Shown here piece after piece: positions 33,820 through 42,214 of a stretch of 45,857 nucleotides of DNA. Position 1 is the stretch's first letter; the number at the start of each line of letters is the position of its first letter. The notes beneath the pieces are model-generated. The model had not been told where the DNA came from. It worked only from the letters and a program-made list of their open reading frames with translations, and searched no databases. A program made the position numbers and the translations under genes. The stretch is from Polytrichum commune (taxonomy: Eukaryota; Streptophyta; Polytrichopsida; Polytrichales; Polytrichaceae): positions 27,668,144-27,714,000 of the forward strand of contig OX485809.1 of the NCBI GenBank assembly GCA_950295325.1, read 5' to 3'.

Positions 33820-34079
33820 ATATTAGAATCATAATGGTTGTCCAATTGAGAGCCACAATGACAACATAATTGTTTTGAAAGGACATCAAATGTTTGAAGT
33901 TTGCTATCCATAAAAATGTCTCATTGGAAGAGACACTGCTAGGAAAACGAAGAGAGAGAGGTGACATTTGCATGAAAAGGAAACGCTTCGTCCCTAAGGC
34001 ATTAGCACTACTCATATGTGTCAATAGGACATGGGAGACTGTCCTTTGTCAAGGAGTGTCCCTATTGACCCTCGCACAT
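33820..34079 (+). other. Right flank of the copia insertion
   Basis: The segment has a protein-like frame (NDNIIVLKGHQMFEVCYP, about 33,857-33,910) that ends in TAA, and an overlapping frame from 33,894. It may continue the relic left of the retrotransposon. An imperfect inverted repeat, GTCAATAGGACA at 34,020-34,031 and TGTCCCTATTGAC at 34,057-34,069, closes it. No family recognised. Confidence 0.35.
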
Positions 34080-34362
34080 GAAGCAAATATCCTCCGCCCA
34101 GGCTGCGCCCCCGTCCCCCTGCACAGAGAAGCGGTGCTTCTTTGGGGGCTCGGGAGGGAGGCCTCGCGCGAGCTGCCTGGGCAGGAGGCGCGCCACATCC
34201 ACTGCCCAGGGTGCGGGCAGCCACTCCCGGGCAGGTAAATTTTTTTTTTTGCTGCCCCTCTGTGTTTCTCTGCAGATTCCAGGGGCCGAGAGCTCTCATT
34301 TTCGCAGCCAAGTTCTTTCGTTTGTCTCATTTTTGCAGCCAAGTTCTTTCGCTTCCCACAAG
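34080..34362 (+). other. GC-rich upstream region and probable 5' UTR of PIF ORF1
   Basis: 34,090-34,240 is strongly GC-rich and contains a hairpin CCCCC...AGAAGC-GGT-GCTTCT...GGGGG at about 34,115-34,148. A 12-T run follows. 34,300-34,350 holds a direct duplication of GCAGCCAAGTTCTTTCG. Open frames on both strands across the GC block are compositional. Confidence 0.5.
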
Positions 34363-34556
34363 GTGAGTTTTTGAGTTTATTCTAATTTTTTTTTCGATGT
34401 GGAAGTTCTCTAGATCTAGTTTATGCTTATATGTTCATGACAAATAGATTGTACTCATCATGCCTTTTGTCTAGGATAAGATTTCTTTACATTTTGAGGT
34501 TTCAATTTTGTGGATTTTTCGAATCTTAGGGTTCATAGTAAGAGTTTTGTTGTTAG
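34363..34556 (+). other. Probable 5' UTR intron of PIF ORF1
   Basis: AAG|GTGAGT at 34,363 and a T-rich stretch ending TTGTTAG at 34,556 give a consensus donor and acceptor. The acceptor abuts the ORF1 start codon at 34,557. Confidence 0.5.
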
Positions 34557-35387
34557 ATGGGGGATGAATTGCCAGGGTCATTCATGGAGTTTATGCTGGA
34601 AGGAAGTAGTGCTAACGTAGCACACGTGGAGCGGATCGAACCAGTTCCTCCAGTGGTTTTAGTGACAACTCCGAAACCACGACGTATACAACCCAATTCT
34701 AAACCAAAGAGGGTGCAAAAAAAGAAGGTTGTTGTTGCTTCTACATTGGTAGATGACGAAGCTACCGTTGGCGGGCGGTGGAGCGACGATGCCATCAACA
34801 ACATTTTGGACTTGTATCAAGAGGAGTGGATTCGCATAGACAAAGGTAATCTAAAACCTAAACACTGGACACACATACGTACTGAGCACCATAGACAAAT
34901 GCCACTAGCTGTGCGTCGTAAGGAAAAGCATATTAAGGGGAAGATTGAGAAGCTCAAGGCTGAATGGAGACTTCAAAAGAAATCTCCAGAGGAGGCCACA
35001 GGTGGAGAAGGATTTTCGTGGCAATGGTTTGAGCGAATGTCCGAGATACTCACTGGATCAGCAAAAGGAGAAGGAGTTCCTGGTGGGATGGATATGGGAA
35101 CTAGTGTATTATTGTCAGAAGATGAAGAGGATACTGTTGTTTTGGAAGAAGAGAGAATTCCTAAGACGCCAATGTCTACCGCTAGTGGAGAGCACTCTTT
35201 TAGTACTCTCACAACAGTTGCCTCGGAGAAGAATGTTTCTCCCAAGACCGCTTCATGCATGAAGCCAGGGGTGGATGAGAAACCAAATTCTCGTAAGCGT
35301 GCACTCATTGGGAATGCAGCATATATGGCAGATGCAATCACTAAGTTTGCTGAAGGTTCTTTCCAAGTGGAACGACACAAGATGGAG

Positions 35388-35390
35388 GCC
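35388..35390. repeat. CACTA target-site duplication, left (GCC)
   Basis: GCC before the left CACTA end is repeated at 36,656-36,658 after the right end. Three bases is the CACTA (En/Spm) rule. Confidence 0.85.
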
Positions 35391-35689
35391 CACTACTAGA
35401 AAATCATGACCAAATCAACAAAAAATCAACAGATCTTTATCGATCTGGGCACTGCAATGACCGATTTCACTGATTTTTGAATTTTTGTAAAAATCAACAG
35501 TTTACTGCCTACATTTTTGTTGATTAGAATAGTACAATGACCAAATCAACAAAATTTTAGTAGATGTGGAATCTTTTTGGAATATTCTAGGATCTATTGG
35601 AATATTGTAAAATATTTTTAATTTTTTGCAATTTATGGTCTTGTAAATGTATGGGTATGGAAATAATTACGAATTCAAAGGTGTGTAAA

Positions 35690-36205
35690 TATTATAAATA
35701 TTATATTAGTTGATAGTTAATATTATATATATATTAATATGTATATGAATTCATATTAATATGTATAATATGTATATAATATATGTAACATATTATATAT
35801 ATATATATGTATATAATATGTATGTATATAATGTGTATATATATAATATATGTAACATATATGTATATAATATATGTAACATATATTATATACATACATA
35901 CATATATATATACATATATATTATATGTATACATTTACAGTAATTATATATAGTATATATTTACTGTAATTATATACTGTATATATACTGTATATATTTA
36001 CAGTAATTATATATAGTATATATTTACTGTAATTATATACATTATATATTTACTGTAATTATATACAGTATATATTTACTGTAATTATATACAGTATATA
36101 TTTACTGTAATTATATACTGTATATATACTGTATATATTTACTGTAATTATATACTGTATATATTTACTGTAATTATATACTGTATATATTTACTGTAAA
36201 TATAT
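35690..36205. repeat. AT-rich palindromic satellite within the CACTA element
   Basis: TATATGTA-type alternation up to about 35,930 passes into repeated TATATTTACTGTAATTATAT units, with TACTGTA or TACAGTA at regular intervals to 36,205. Units run about 24-36 bp and are partly self-complementary. The tyrosine/isoleucine-rich open frames here are artefacts of the repeat. Confidence 0.9.
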
Positions 36206-36282
36206 ACATCAAGTAGGTAGTAAAGAGAAAATAGTGGCCTTATTCTAGAAAGGTTTAAAACACTACACTTATATCATGTGTG

Positions 36283-36484
36283 ATGTGATGACCTAGTGGT
36301 TAAGGCACATGTGTGGGTGTCACTAGGTGCAAGGTTCGATTCCCATGGCCAACATCTTCGGCCTTGGCCTTGCCACCTATGTGAGTTGTAGGTAGTCTAT
36401 ACTTGTAGGTGAGGTATAGGTTGAGGGTTACTTGGGAGGGGTTAGGAATTGTAGATCTGACATTTATTCATTTTTTATTTTTTA
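36283..36484 (+). mobile_element. tRNA-derived SINE-like unit inside the CACTA element
   Basis: GATGACCTAGTGGTTAAGGC resembles a Pol III A box, and about 40 bp later GGTTCGATTCC is a perfect B box (about 36,334-36,344). The body runs about 140 bp to a T-rich tail (ATTTTTTAATG, ending about 36,484). No clear target duplication. It could instead be part of the CACTA element's own interior. Confidence 0.55.
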
Positions 36485-36655
36485 ATGTTATATATATATA
36501 TATATAATAAGTTTTTTTTTAAAAATATTTTTGTGACCATATCAACAGAAAAAATCAACAAAATTGTGTTACATCATGTCCAGGTCAACGCGTCCTAAGT
36601 GACAACCGCGACCAACGCCTTTCTGTTGATCCGGACGCAGAATTTTCTACTAGTG

Positions 36656-36658
36656 GCC
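36656..36658. repeat. CACTA target-site duplication, right (GCC)
   Basis: It pairs with 35,388-35,390. Confidence 0.85.
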
Positions 36659-36832
36659 CAAGAACGGATGCACAATATCCAAATGGAAACCAATAAGGCC
36701 ATTGCAATAAAGCAGATGGACATGGAGATGGAGACAAGGCGACTTGATATGGCGGCTCGGCGTGAAGCTGCTGCGATGCAACTCAAGATTGCAGAGTTGT
36801 TTAGCAACAACCTCCGTAGTGCACGGAATTGA

Positions 36833-37049
36833 ACACCATGATAGTTTGGTGTCATTGGCAATGTTTCATTTGTATGTTTGTTTTTACATCTATAGCTATT
36901 GTTATTCAAGATTATACTCTTATATATATGTTTTGTCTTCATACATACAAGTATAATCTGTGGTATTGAGCACTACCAATGATATGTCATTCAAAGAATT
37001 TGTCTAAATTGTTACAAAAAATGCTCATATTAATCAAGTTTCAAACAGT
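36833..37049. other. Spacer between convergent PIF genes
   Basis: About 220 bp of AT-rich DNA with the 3' ends of both ORFs. It likely holds their poly(A) signals; no consensus was singled out. Confidence 0.5.
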
Positions 37050-38480
37050 TCAAGAGGTTGGTGCATTCTCTTGCACATTCAACCAATTATTGAACAAAAC
37101 ATCACGCATCATTTCTCCAGCCTCTTTAGCTGCACGACCTTCTCTAATAACTGGTCGTCGGCCTCTTACCATGTGTAGTGGAACCAAATCCGTTCTCAGA
37201 AGTGGTTCCTTCATGAGCTGACAAAAGTTGTGTAGAACACAACAACCTACAACTATAGACGGTGCAATATCTACCCTAGAATTTACAGAATTCAAAATGC
37301 GCCATCGCATTTTTAATAATCCAAAAGCATTCTCAATGCTTACTCTACCACCGTTTATTTGTCTATCAAACTTTATTTTGTCTACATCTCCATCTGCCGG
37401 TTTGTAATTTCGAAGCAAGTAGGTTCTGCTAGGATACCCTGCATCACCTAGTAAAAAAAGCTTGATATGTGTTCCATCTACGATGACAACTGGTGTAGCC
37501 AATATTTATCTTTGTCGAATCTGCTCATAGATCTGTGAGATCTTAAATTGACCTCCATCCGCAGTTCCACCAGATGCCGAACAACATACATTCCAGAACA
37601 CCTTGTTCATATCACAAACAGCTTGTAGAACTACGGAGCTAAATTTTTTTCTTCTACACCAGAAATCTGCCACTACAGCAGTTTGACGTTTGTCGGGCCT
37701 TCGTTGAAGAGGAATGTGACTTCCATCTATATTTCCGCACACATTCGGTAATCCACAACTATGAACATACCCTGCTATAGTCCTATTTAAACGAGCACCT
37801 GAAGGCACCGAAATATACTTCCCAAATAACTTGTTTCTAGATACTAAAGCATCCAAAACAATTCCCATATACTTACGTACTGTTGAAGCACCTACATTAA
37901 ATCTATCCGCTATAATTTCTACAGTGATTCCATGAGCAAGATGGTATAACACTATACCAACAGCTTTTCTAATTTCTAAAGGAGCACGTACAAAGTGAAT
38001 AGAAGTAGATTGCAAATAAGGCTTAAGCTCGGAGACCAAATACATAAAAGATGCATAAGACATACGATATGCTTCTAGATATTTTCTATCTCTCATTTCT
38101 GGTGAAGTGTGCCATACCAAGCCTTCAATGATGTCCCATTGTGTTGATTGTCGAGGCTCCTTCCACCACACACGTCCAGGTTGCGGCTCAAACAATGATA
38201 GAATGACTATAATAATTGGGAATACCCTCACCACGAAAGGACGTTCTTCCAAAATTGAAGAACTTCCCAAAGGAACTCTCTTTCTCTGCCTTGACATACA
38301 CCGTAATGTCACTCCATTAAAAAGAAAAAACGATGAAATAAGTGCCCACATCTTGTCATGTGTGTCCATTCCACTACCCTTACAAGACCCCTTCCCTAAA
38401 CCCACAACCCAAAACACTAGATAATATAACCAAACATCACCACAACAAAAAAAAATTCCTTGAAAACATACCCTAAACAC
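37050..38480 (-). pseudogene. PIF/Harbinger DDE transposase, one in-frame stop
   Basis: The frame runs from 38,480 to TAA 37,506-37,508 (324 codons) and continues in the same frame to 37,050, for 476 positions in all. The true start is probably at codon 38 (MDTHDKMWAL, 38,369) or 62 (MSRQRKRV), since the preceding 37 codons are hydrophobic and atypical. A helix-turn-helix-like segment is at about 181-204 (LAHGITVEIIADRFNVGAST). The DDE nuclease triad is complete: Asp252 in CGNIDGSHIPL, Asp346 in LLGDAGYPSR, Glu383 in SIENAFGLLKMRWRIL. The stop falls between IRQR and ILATPVV in a linker of the nuclease domain, and CAA to TAA would explain it. No other lesion is seen. Confidence 0.92.
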
Positions 38481-38640
38481 TCAAATTATGCTCGCAGCCA
38501 GCCACCTCCCAGCTAACCGCATACAGGTTTAGGGCGGGCTGCCCCACAAACGGCGGGCACCGACCGAAAAAAAAAAACAGGACTGGACGGATGTTTTTCA
38601 TCGATTCCGGCAAGGCTGGCAGGCTGCGCCCCCTACTTCA
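38481..38640. other. GC-rich right end of the PIF element
   Basis: Contains GGGCGGGCTGCCCC, an 11-A run and AGGCTGCGCCCC. The last also occurs at 34,099-34,110 in the same orientation. GCACATGAAG (34,073) and CTTCATGTGC (38,636) form a short inverted pair. No definite terminal repeat could be assigned. Confidence 0.4.
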
Positions 38641-38969
38641 TGTGCTTGGGCTATATGAAGGACATGTTGTTGCGGTGTGGGATATGAAATGCAGGATATC
38701 CTCCATCCCATACGAGGAGAAGGTTTGAAGGGTTGGTTTGGAGGTGTGGGAGCGGTCCCTTATGGGATTGCCTATTAAGGTGGAGATGTATTTTGCAATG
38801 GTTTGGCTACGAATGAAAATGAATTTTGGCTTCAAGTCTATGCGTGCATTAAGATGGGTGGATGTTTGGTGATTTTGTGAGATACATTTGCGGAGCGTAC
38901 TAAGGGTAAGATATTTGATGCCAACAAGGTGAATCTATTGCATGCATGCATAGGCTTTAGGGGAGATTG
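38641..38969. other. Intergenic, possibly old coding DNA
   Basis: A plus-strand frame with one stop reads GYEMQDILHPIRGEGLKGW then NGLATNENEFWLQVYACIK, which is protein-like, but no family is recognised. Confidence 0.25.
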
Positions 38970-39235
38970 ACGTACTAGTAATCATCCTTGAAGGTTGTTG
39001 ATTGAAATATGATAATTGAGATTTTGATGTGTGATTACATGTGTGGGGTCCCAATTTGGACATAAGATGAATTCTATGAAGTAGATTTTAAAATTTGAAG
39101 ACATTGTCCAAACCCCCTCAAACACGTGTTTTTATATTCTTTATTCTTTGGTCCTCACCTAACCATAGACCAACCGAATACACGTGTCTCATTAAGAAAA
39201 ACAATTGAATAACACTTGCATACGTTATACTCGAA
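38970..39235 (+). repeat. Stowaway-like family fragment
   Basis: The right part matches the family: GGTCCTCACCTAACCATAGA, ACACGTGTCTCATTAAGAAA, and an end AATAACACTTGCATACGTTA resembling ATAACACCCACATACCTTA. Confidence 0.5.
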
Positions 39236-39319
39236 TTATATAAAAAGAGAATATGAATCTAGCATTGCAAATCATCATCTCCTACTCAAGCTTCAAATAA
39301 GTAACGTAGAAAAAAAAGA

Positions 39320-39630
39320 AAACAGTGAATGACCACTAGTGGCGCACTAGACTCCAAGTAGAATGATTCTTGTGTGGACCCAAAATGGCTAATTGTAAAA
39401 ATGATGACCTGAAAAGGATACAGTGATAAGCCCATGCAATGATTGGCTGGATAGATCTTGTTTCACACCACTTGTGAAACAGTGAATGACCACTAGTGGC
39501 GCACTAGACTCCAAGTAGAATGATTCTTGTGTGGACCCAAAATGGCTAATTGTAAAAATGATGACCTGAAAAGGATACAGTGATAAGCCCATGCAATGAT
39601 TGGCTGGATAGATCTTGTTTCACACCACTT
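39320..39630. repeat. 157-bp-period tandem duplication
   Basis: 39,320-39,473 recurs without visible mismatch at 39,477-39,630 (AAACAGTGAATGACCACTAG ... CACACCACTT). The overlapping minus-strand open frames in it are repeat artefacts. Confidence 0.92.
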
Positions 39631-41580
39631 GGGATCACTTTTGGGTGCCATTGAGTTAACTATTTCGCATGCATGCATTCATAAATAAAATATGATATTT
39701 TGATGCTCAAGTTTGGAAGACTCTGCTATACAAGTAGGGAGTTTGACTTATTTGACTTGTTGGAAAAATGTAATTAATTAATCAATGACATGAAATAACA
39801 TTATGAAACAACTTGCATTCCTCATCACTTTCTACTCCATCTCTGAGAAATATTACACAATTTCCAAGCCACTTTCCTGGCCAAATCAACTTATTTTCAA
39901 CGTTCTTCATTTTTCTACCTTATAACTAGTGCATACCCTAGCTGCCATTATTGGTCAATAAGAAACCATGAAACCCAACTACCACCCTACTAAGGTCATC
40001 GTCCATAACCACAATGGCCTCAACTACTAAACCCCATCTCCAAACATGAACTCCATCACCAACCTCTCTGATAAGCGTACAATGCCAACTGAAGACGACA
40101 ACAAAATAACCACCTCAGCTGTTTACAATTTGCTAGCACTTAATTTCCGTCAATTTGGGCCGTGTGCTAATGACAACTTTTTTTTTTTTTTTAATATCAA
40201 ATGCCAGATGTGTCTTAGGCCCATGTAATCTACCGGTATTTACATTCTTAGCACAATGTTGGCATTGGATGGCAATCACTTAGAAAGTGTATCTTATAAA
40301 TTTGTAATGTTCTTGAGTACTTCCTTTGTGTTATGGACCAATCATAATTTGAAAGGAAACCTCGGGAATGATCTCAATGCAGGGTTTCCTAGAAGAGTTT
40401 GAACCTATTTGGAAGTTGATAACATGATATCTCTGCACATCACATCTTAGTTCTATTCACGTTCAATAGGGCAGTTTCCATGCCAAATCCATGGATGAGA
40501 AGTTAGCATATTAATTTCACAAAGCCCAAAGTAAACAATATTTTATTAGGCGCAATTTTCTCGACCTCTTTGAGGTAGGTCTAACATAGCATGGCGTCTT
40601 GAATCTCATGTTCATAGGATTACTTTAACTATTTGATGGTGTGATTCACATTTGTCAGGTCCAAAGATAAATAAAATACCGGTCATTGCTCTAGTATCTT
40701 TTGGGATTGCATTAAGAGAAAGCAAGCACCACTATAAATCATTTTATCAAATGGACCCCATTTCTCATAAGCACATCCAACAAAACAGGGTATCATTATT
40801 CTTGGTGCAAACGGTCCATAAAGCCAATATGCTCATGAGCTTAAGATATGCGGTTTTACAAGTAACATCGATTTAAAAGAGACACTTATTTTTCATCCTT
40901 AAACTTTAAAGAGTCAACAAGTGAGTGTAATGGTGCATTAAGTAAGTGAAAGCATAAGCCAAAATTAGAAGCCACTAATCATGTGCGACATCAAGTACAA
41001 CATTGCACCAATTTGGCCAATATAGTGGTTGTGTAAGAAGAATGTGAGAACTGTTTAAGAATAATGCCAACTTTGGCCAATCACCATGGCTAACCTAAGA
41101 TCTTCTTGCTCAATGAGATGGTGTAAGAATTCTTCAAAAAAGATAATTTAAAACAATATGATCCTCATTCAACACACTATTCTCACTTATTATAAGCTTG
41201 ATATTGTGATGATTTGCACTTGACAATCCAACATTAGTGGAACCCCTATGTAATGGTACACGGCCCATTTTGATAGTCATCTTCATTGATTTCCATGGTT
41301 TACACTTAGTATCCATTTATTTATTTCTGTCATTTGTAGACTCAACCCACATTTGCTAATCGCCCCCTCTTTCGTTTTCATCTTGGGTAAGTCCCCAAAC
41401 TATGCAAGGTGTATACGTGGTGTCGCTGTAGGGATTGCTCACCTTAGAAAACCCTAGTCAAAAGTTGTACATTACATATGGCACTGGAAGATAGAAGCCA
41501 CCGATTAACAACACAACCGGGAATGCAATTCTATGTGATCGTTTGAGTTAACAAGGGGTCTTCACATTGGGCTCTTATAA
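39631..41580. other. Intergenic, no gene seen
   Basis: About 2 kb of AT-rich DNA. The 60-74-codon frames at 40,046 and 40,652 have no motif. A 14-T run lies near 40,178-40,191. Confidence 0.45.
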
Positions 41581-42214
41581 GGGTGAGTTTTCATGTAGGC
41601 CGCATGCCCACTAGATTTTAGATAACAGCGGGTCGGAGGTGTTTGCATGTAGTTAAGCACAAGCCACTATCCAACCACATTTTGGCGGTCTGTTAGAATG
41701 TGGAGGGTTGTGCACATGGGCCATTAGACTTTCAGGTGCCCACTAAAAAATCTTAAACCTACAAGTGCAAGTCAATGTAGGATTAAGACCGGCTGAAGAT
41801 TCAAGAGAACCAATGATGGTCTAGAATCCCATCCTTAATATCGGAAGGTGTAGGTGAGCCCGGATTGGAGAAGATGGGAGTAGCTTCACAAAATTTGATA
41901 TTTAGTGTGACTTACTGTTTGGAGTTACATGTTCCTATATCTATTTACTATTAATGTATTATGTTACCAAGTAAAGGGGTTAATGTTCTATAGTGTCCAA
42001 ACAACCAATTCGACCATGGTTGGTTAAAAAAAATGAGATGCACAGTAGACAATTATAGCATTGTGTAATTTCAAATAATAAGTAACACTAAATATCATAT
42101 TTTGTGTAGTTGGCACATACGAACCCAACCCCACTGGATTCCCTCTACATTTGGGTGGTTTTGTCCTTATTCACACTAAAATCTGGTGGGTGAGCAACCT
42201 ACATGGAAACTCAC
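41581..42214. mobile_element. Tourist-like MITE, copy 2, carrying a nested MITE
   Basis: Ends are GGGTGAGTTTTCATGTAGG and, read inward, GGTGAGTTTCCATGTAGG. The interior is collinear with 24,723-25,125 (TAGTTAAGCACAAGC, CCCTCTACATTTGG). It is interrupted by 220 bp at 41,887-42,106. Without that insert it is about 414 bp. No clean target duplication remains. Confidence 0.75.
41887..42106. mobile_element. TA-family MITE, copy C, nested in the Tourist-like MITE
   Basis: Inverted ends of over 40 bp: CACAAAATTTGATATTTAG, GACTTACT; read inward from the right CACAAAATATGATATTTAG, TACTTATT. The uninterrupted site at 25,009-25,030 (ATAGCTAGTTGACACATA) compared with AGTAGCTT | element | TAGTTGGCACATA here shows insertion at a TA, with the left copy changed to TT. 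The interior resembles copy A in the opposite orientation. Confidence 0.85.

Larger units (their letters stand above)
35391..36655. mobile_element. Non-autonomous CACTA (En/Spm)-type element inside PIF ORF1
   Basis: 1,265 bp. The left end is CACTACTAGAAAATC; the right end read inward is CACTAGTAGAAAATT (13 of 15 matching). A 3-bp GCC duplication flanks it. Eight copies of ATCAACA or TGTTGAT cluster near the ends: 35,414, 35,425, 35,493, 35,518 and 35,545 on the left, 36,541, 36,554 and 36,624 on the right. This matches the subterminal transposase-binding arrays known in this superfamily. It has no transposase. The interior is an AT satellite and a SINE-like unit. That its removal restores ORF1 supports the boundaries. 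Confidence 0.9.
34557..36832 (+). pseudogene. PIF/Harbinger ORF1 (Myb/SANT-like DNA-binding protein), split by a CACTA insertion
   Basis: Starts ATG 34,557. As it stands the frame ends at a TAG inside the inserted element (35,397-35,399) after 280 codons. Residues 37-59 are rich in Lys and Arg (nuclear-localisation-like). Residues 74-140 form a trihelix/SANT-type domain with RWSDDAINNILDLYQEEW and HWTHI, followed by a basic helix (KGKIEKLKAEWRLQ). An acidic linker follows (about 185-200). Without the insert, codon 278 (GCC) joins 36,659 in frame. The C-terminus becomes a Met/Glu/Arg-rich helix (MHNIQMETNKAIAI and onward) ending at TGA 36,830-36,832, total 335 residues. In PIF elements this protein binds DNA and the transposase. 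Confidence 0.85.
34080..38640. mobile_element. PIF/Harbinger DNA transposon with convergent ORFs
   Basis: It contains a Myb/SANT-like ORF1 on the plus strand and a DDE transposase on the minus strand, the two-protein set of plant PIF/Harbinger elements. The genes converge, with about 220 bp between their 3' ends. Outer limits are approximate: GC-rich blocks at 34,090-34,230 and 38,500-38,640 probably belong to the ends, but I could not find a convincing terminal inverted repeat or TTA/TAA duplication. A CACTA-type element sits inside ORF1. Without that insert the element is about 3.3 kb. Confidence 0.75.

Noticed and set aside
34021-34374. Several overlapping open frames of about 75-115 codons on both strands
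   Set aside because: All fall in a GC-rich block where stop codons are rare, the frames conflict, and none has a recognisable motif.
35734-35943. Tyrosine/isoleucine-rich open frames
   Set aside because: Read-through of the TATATG-type satellite.
36324-36350. Functional tRNA gene
   Set aside because: A perfect B box and an A-box-like segment are present, but no acceptor stem or cloverleaf can be drawn. SINE-like is the better call.
37050-38480. Transposase as a two-exon gene with an intron at the TAA
   Set aside because: Both sides of the TAA are in the same frame with only a few codons between conserved parts, and no donor/acceptor pair is placed to remove it. A point nonsense mutation is simpler.
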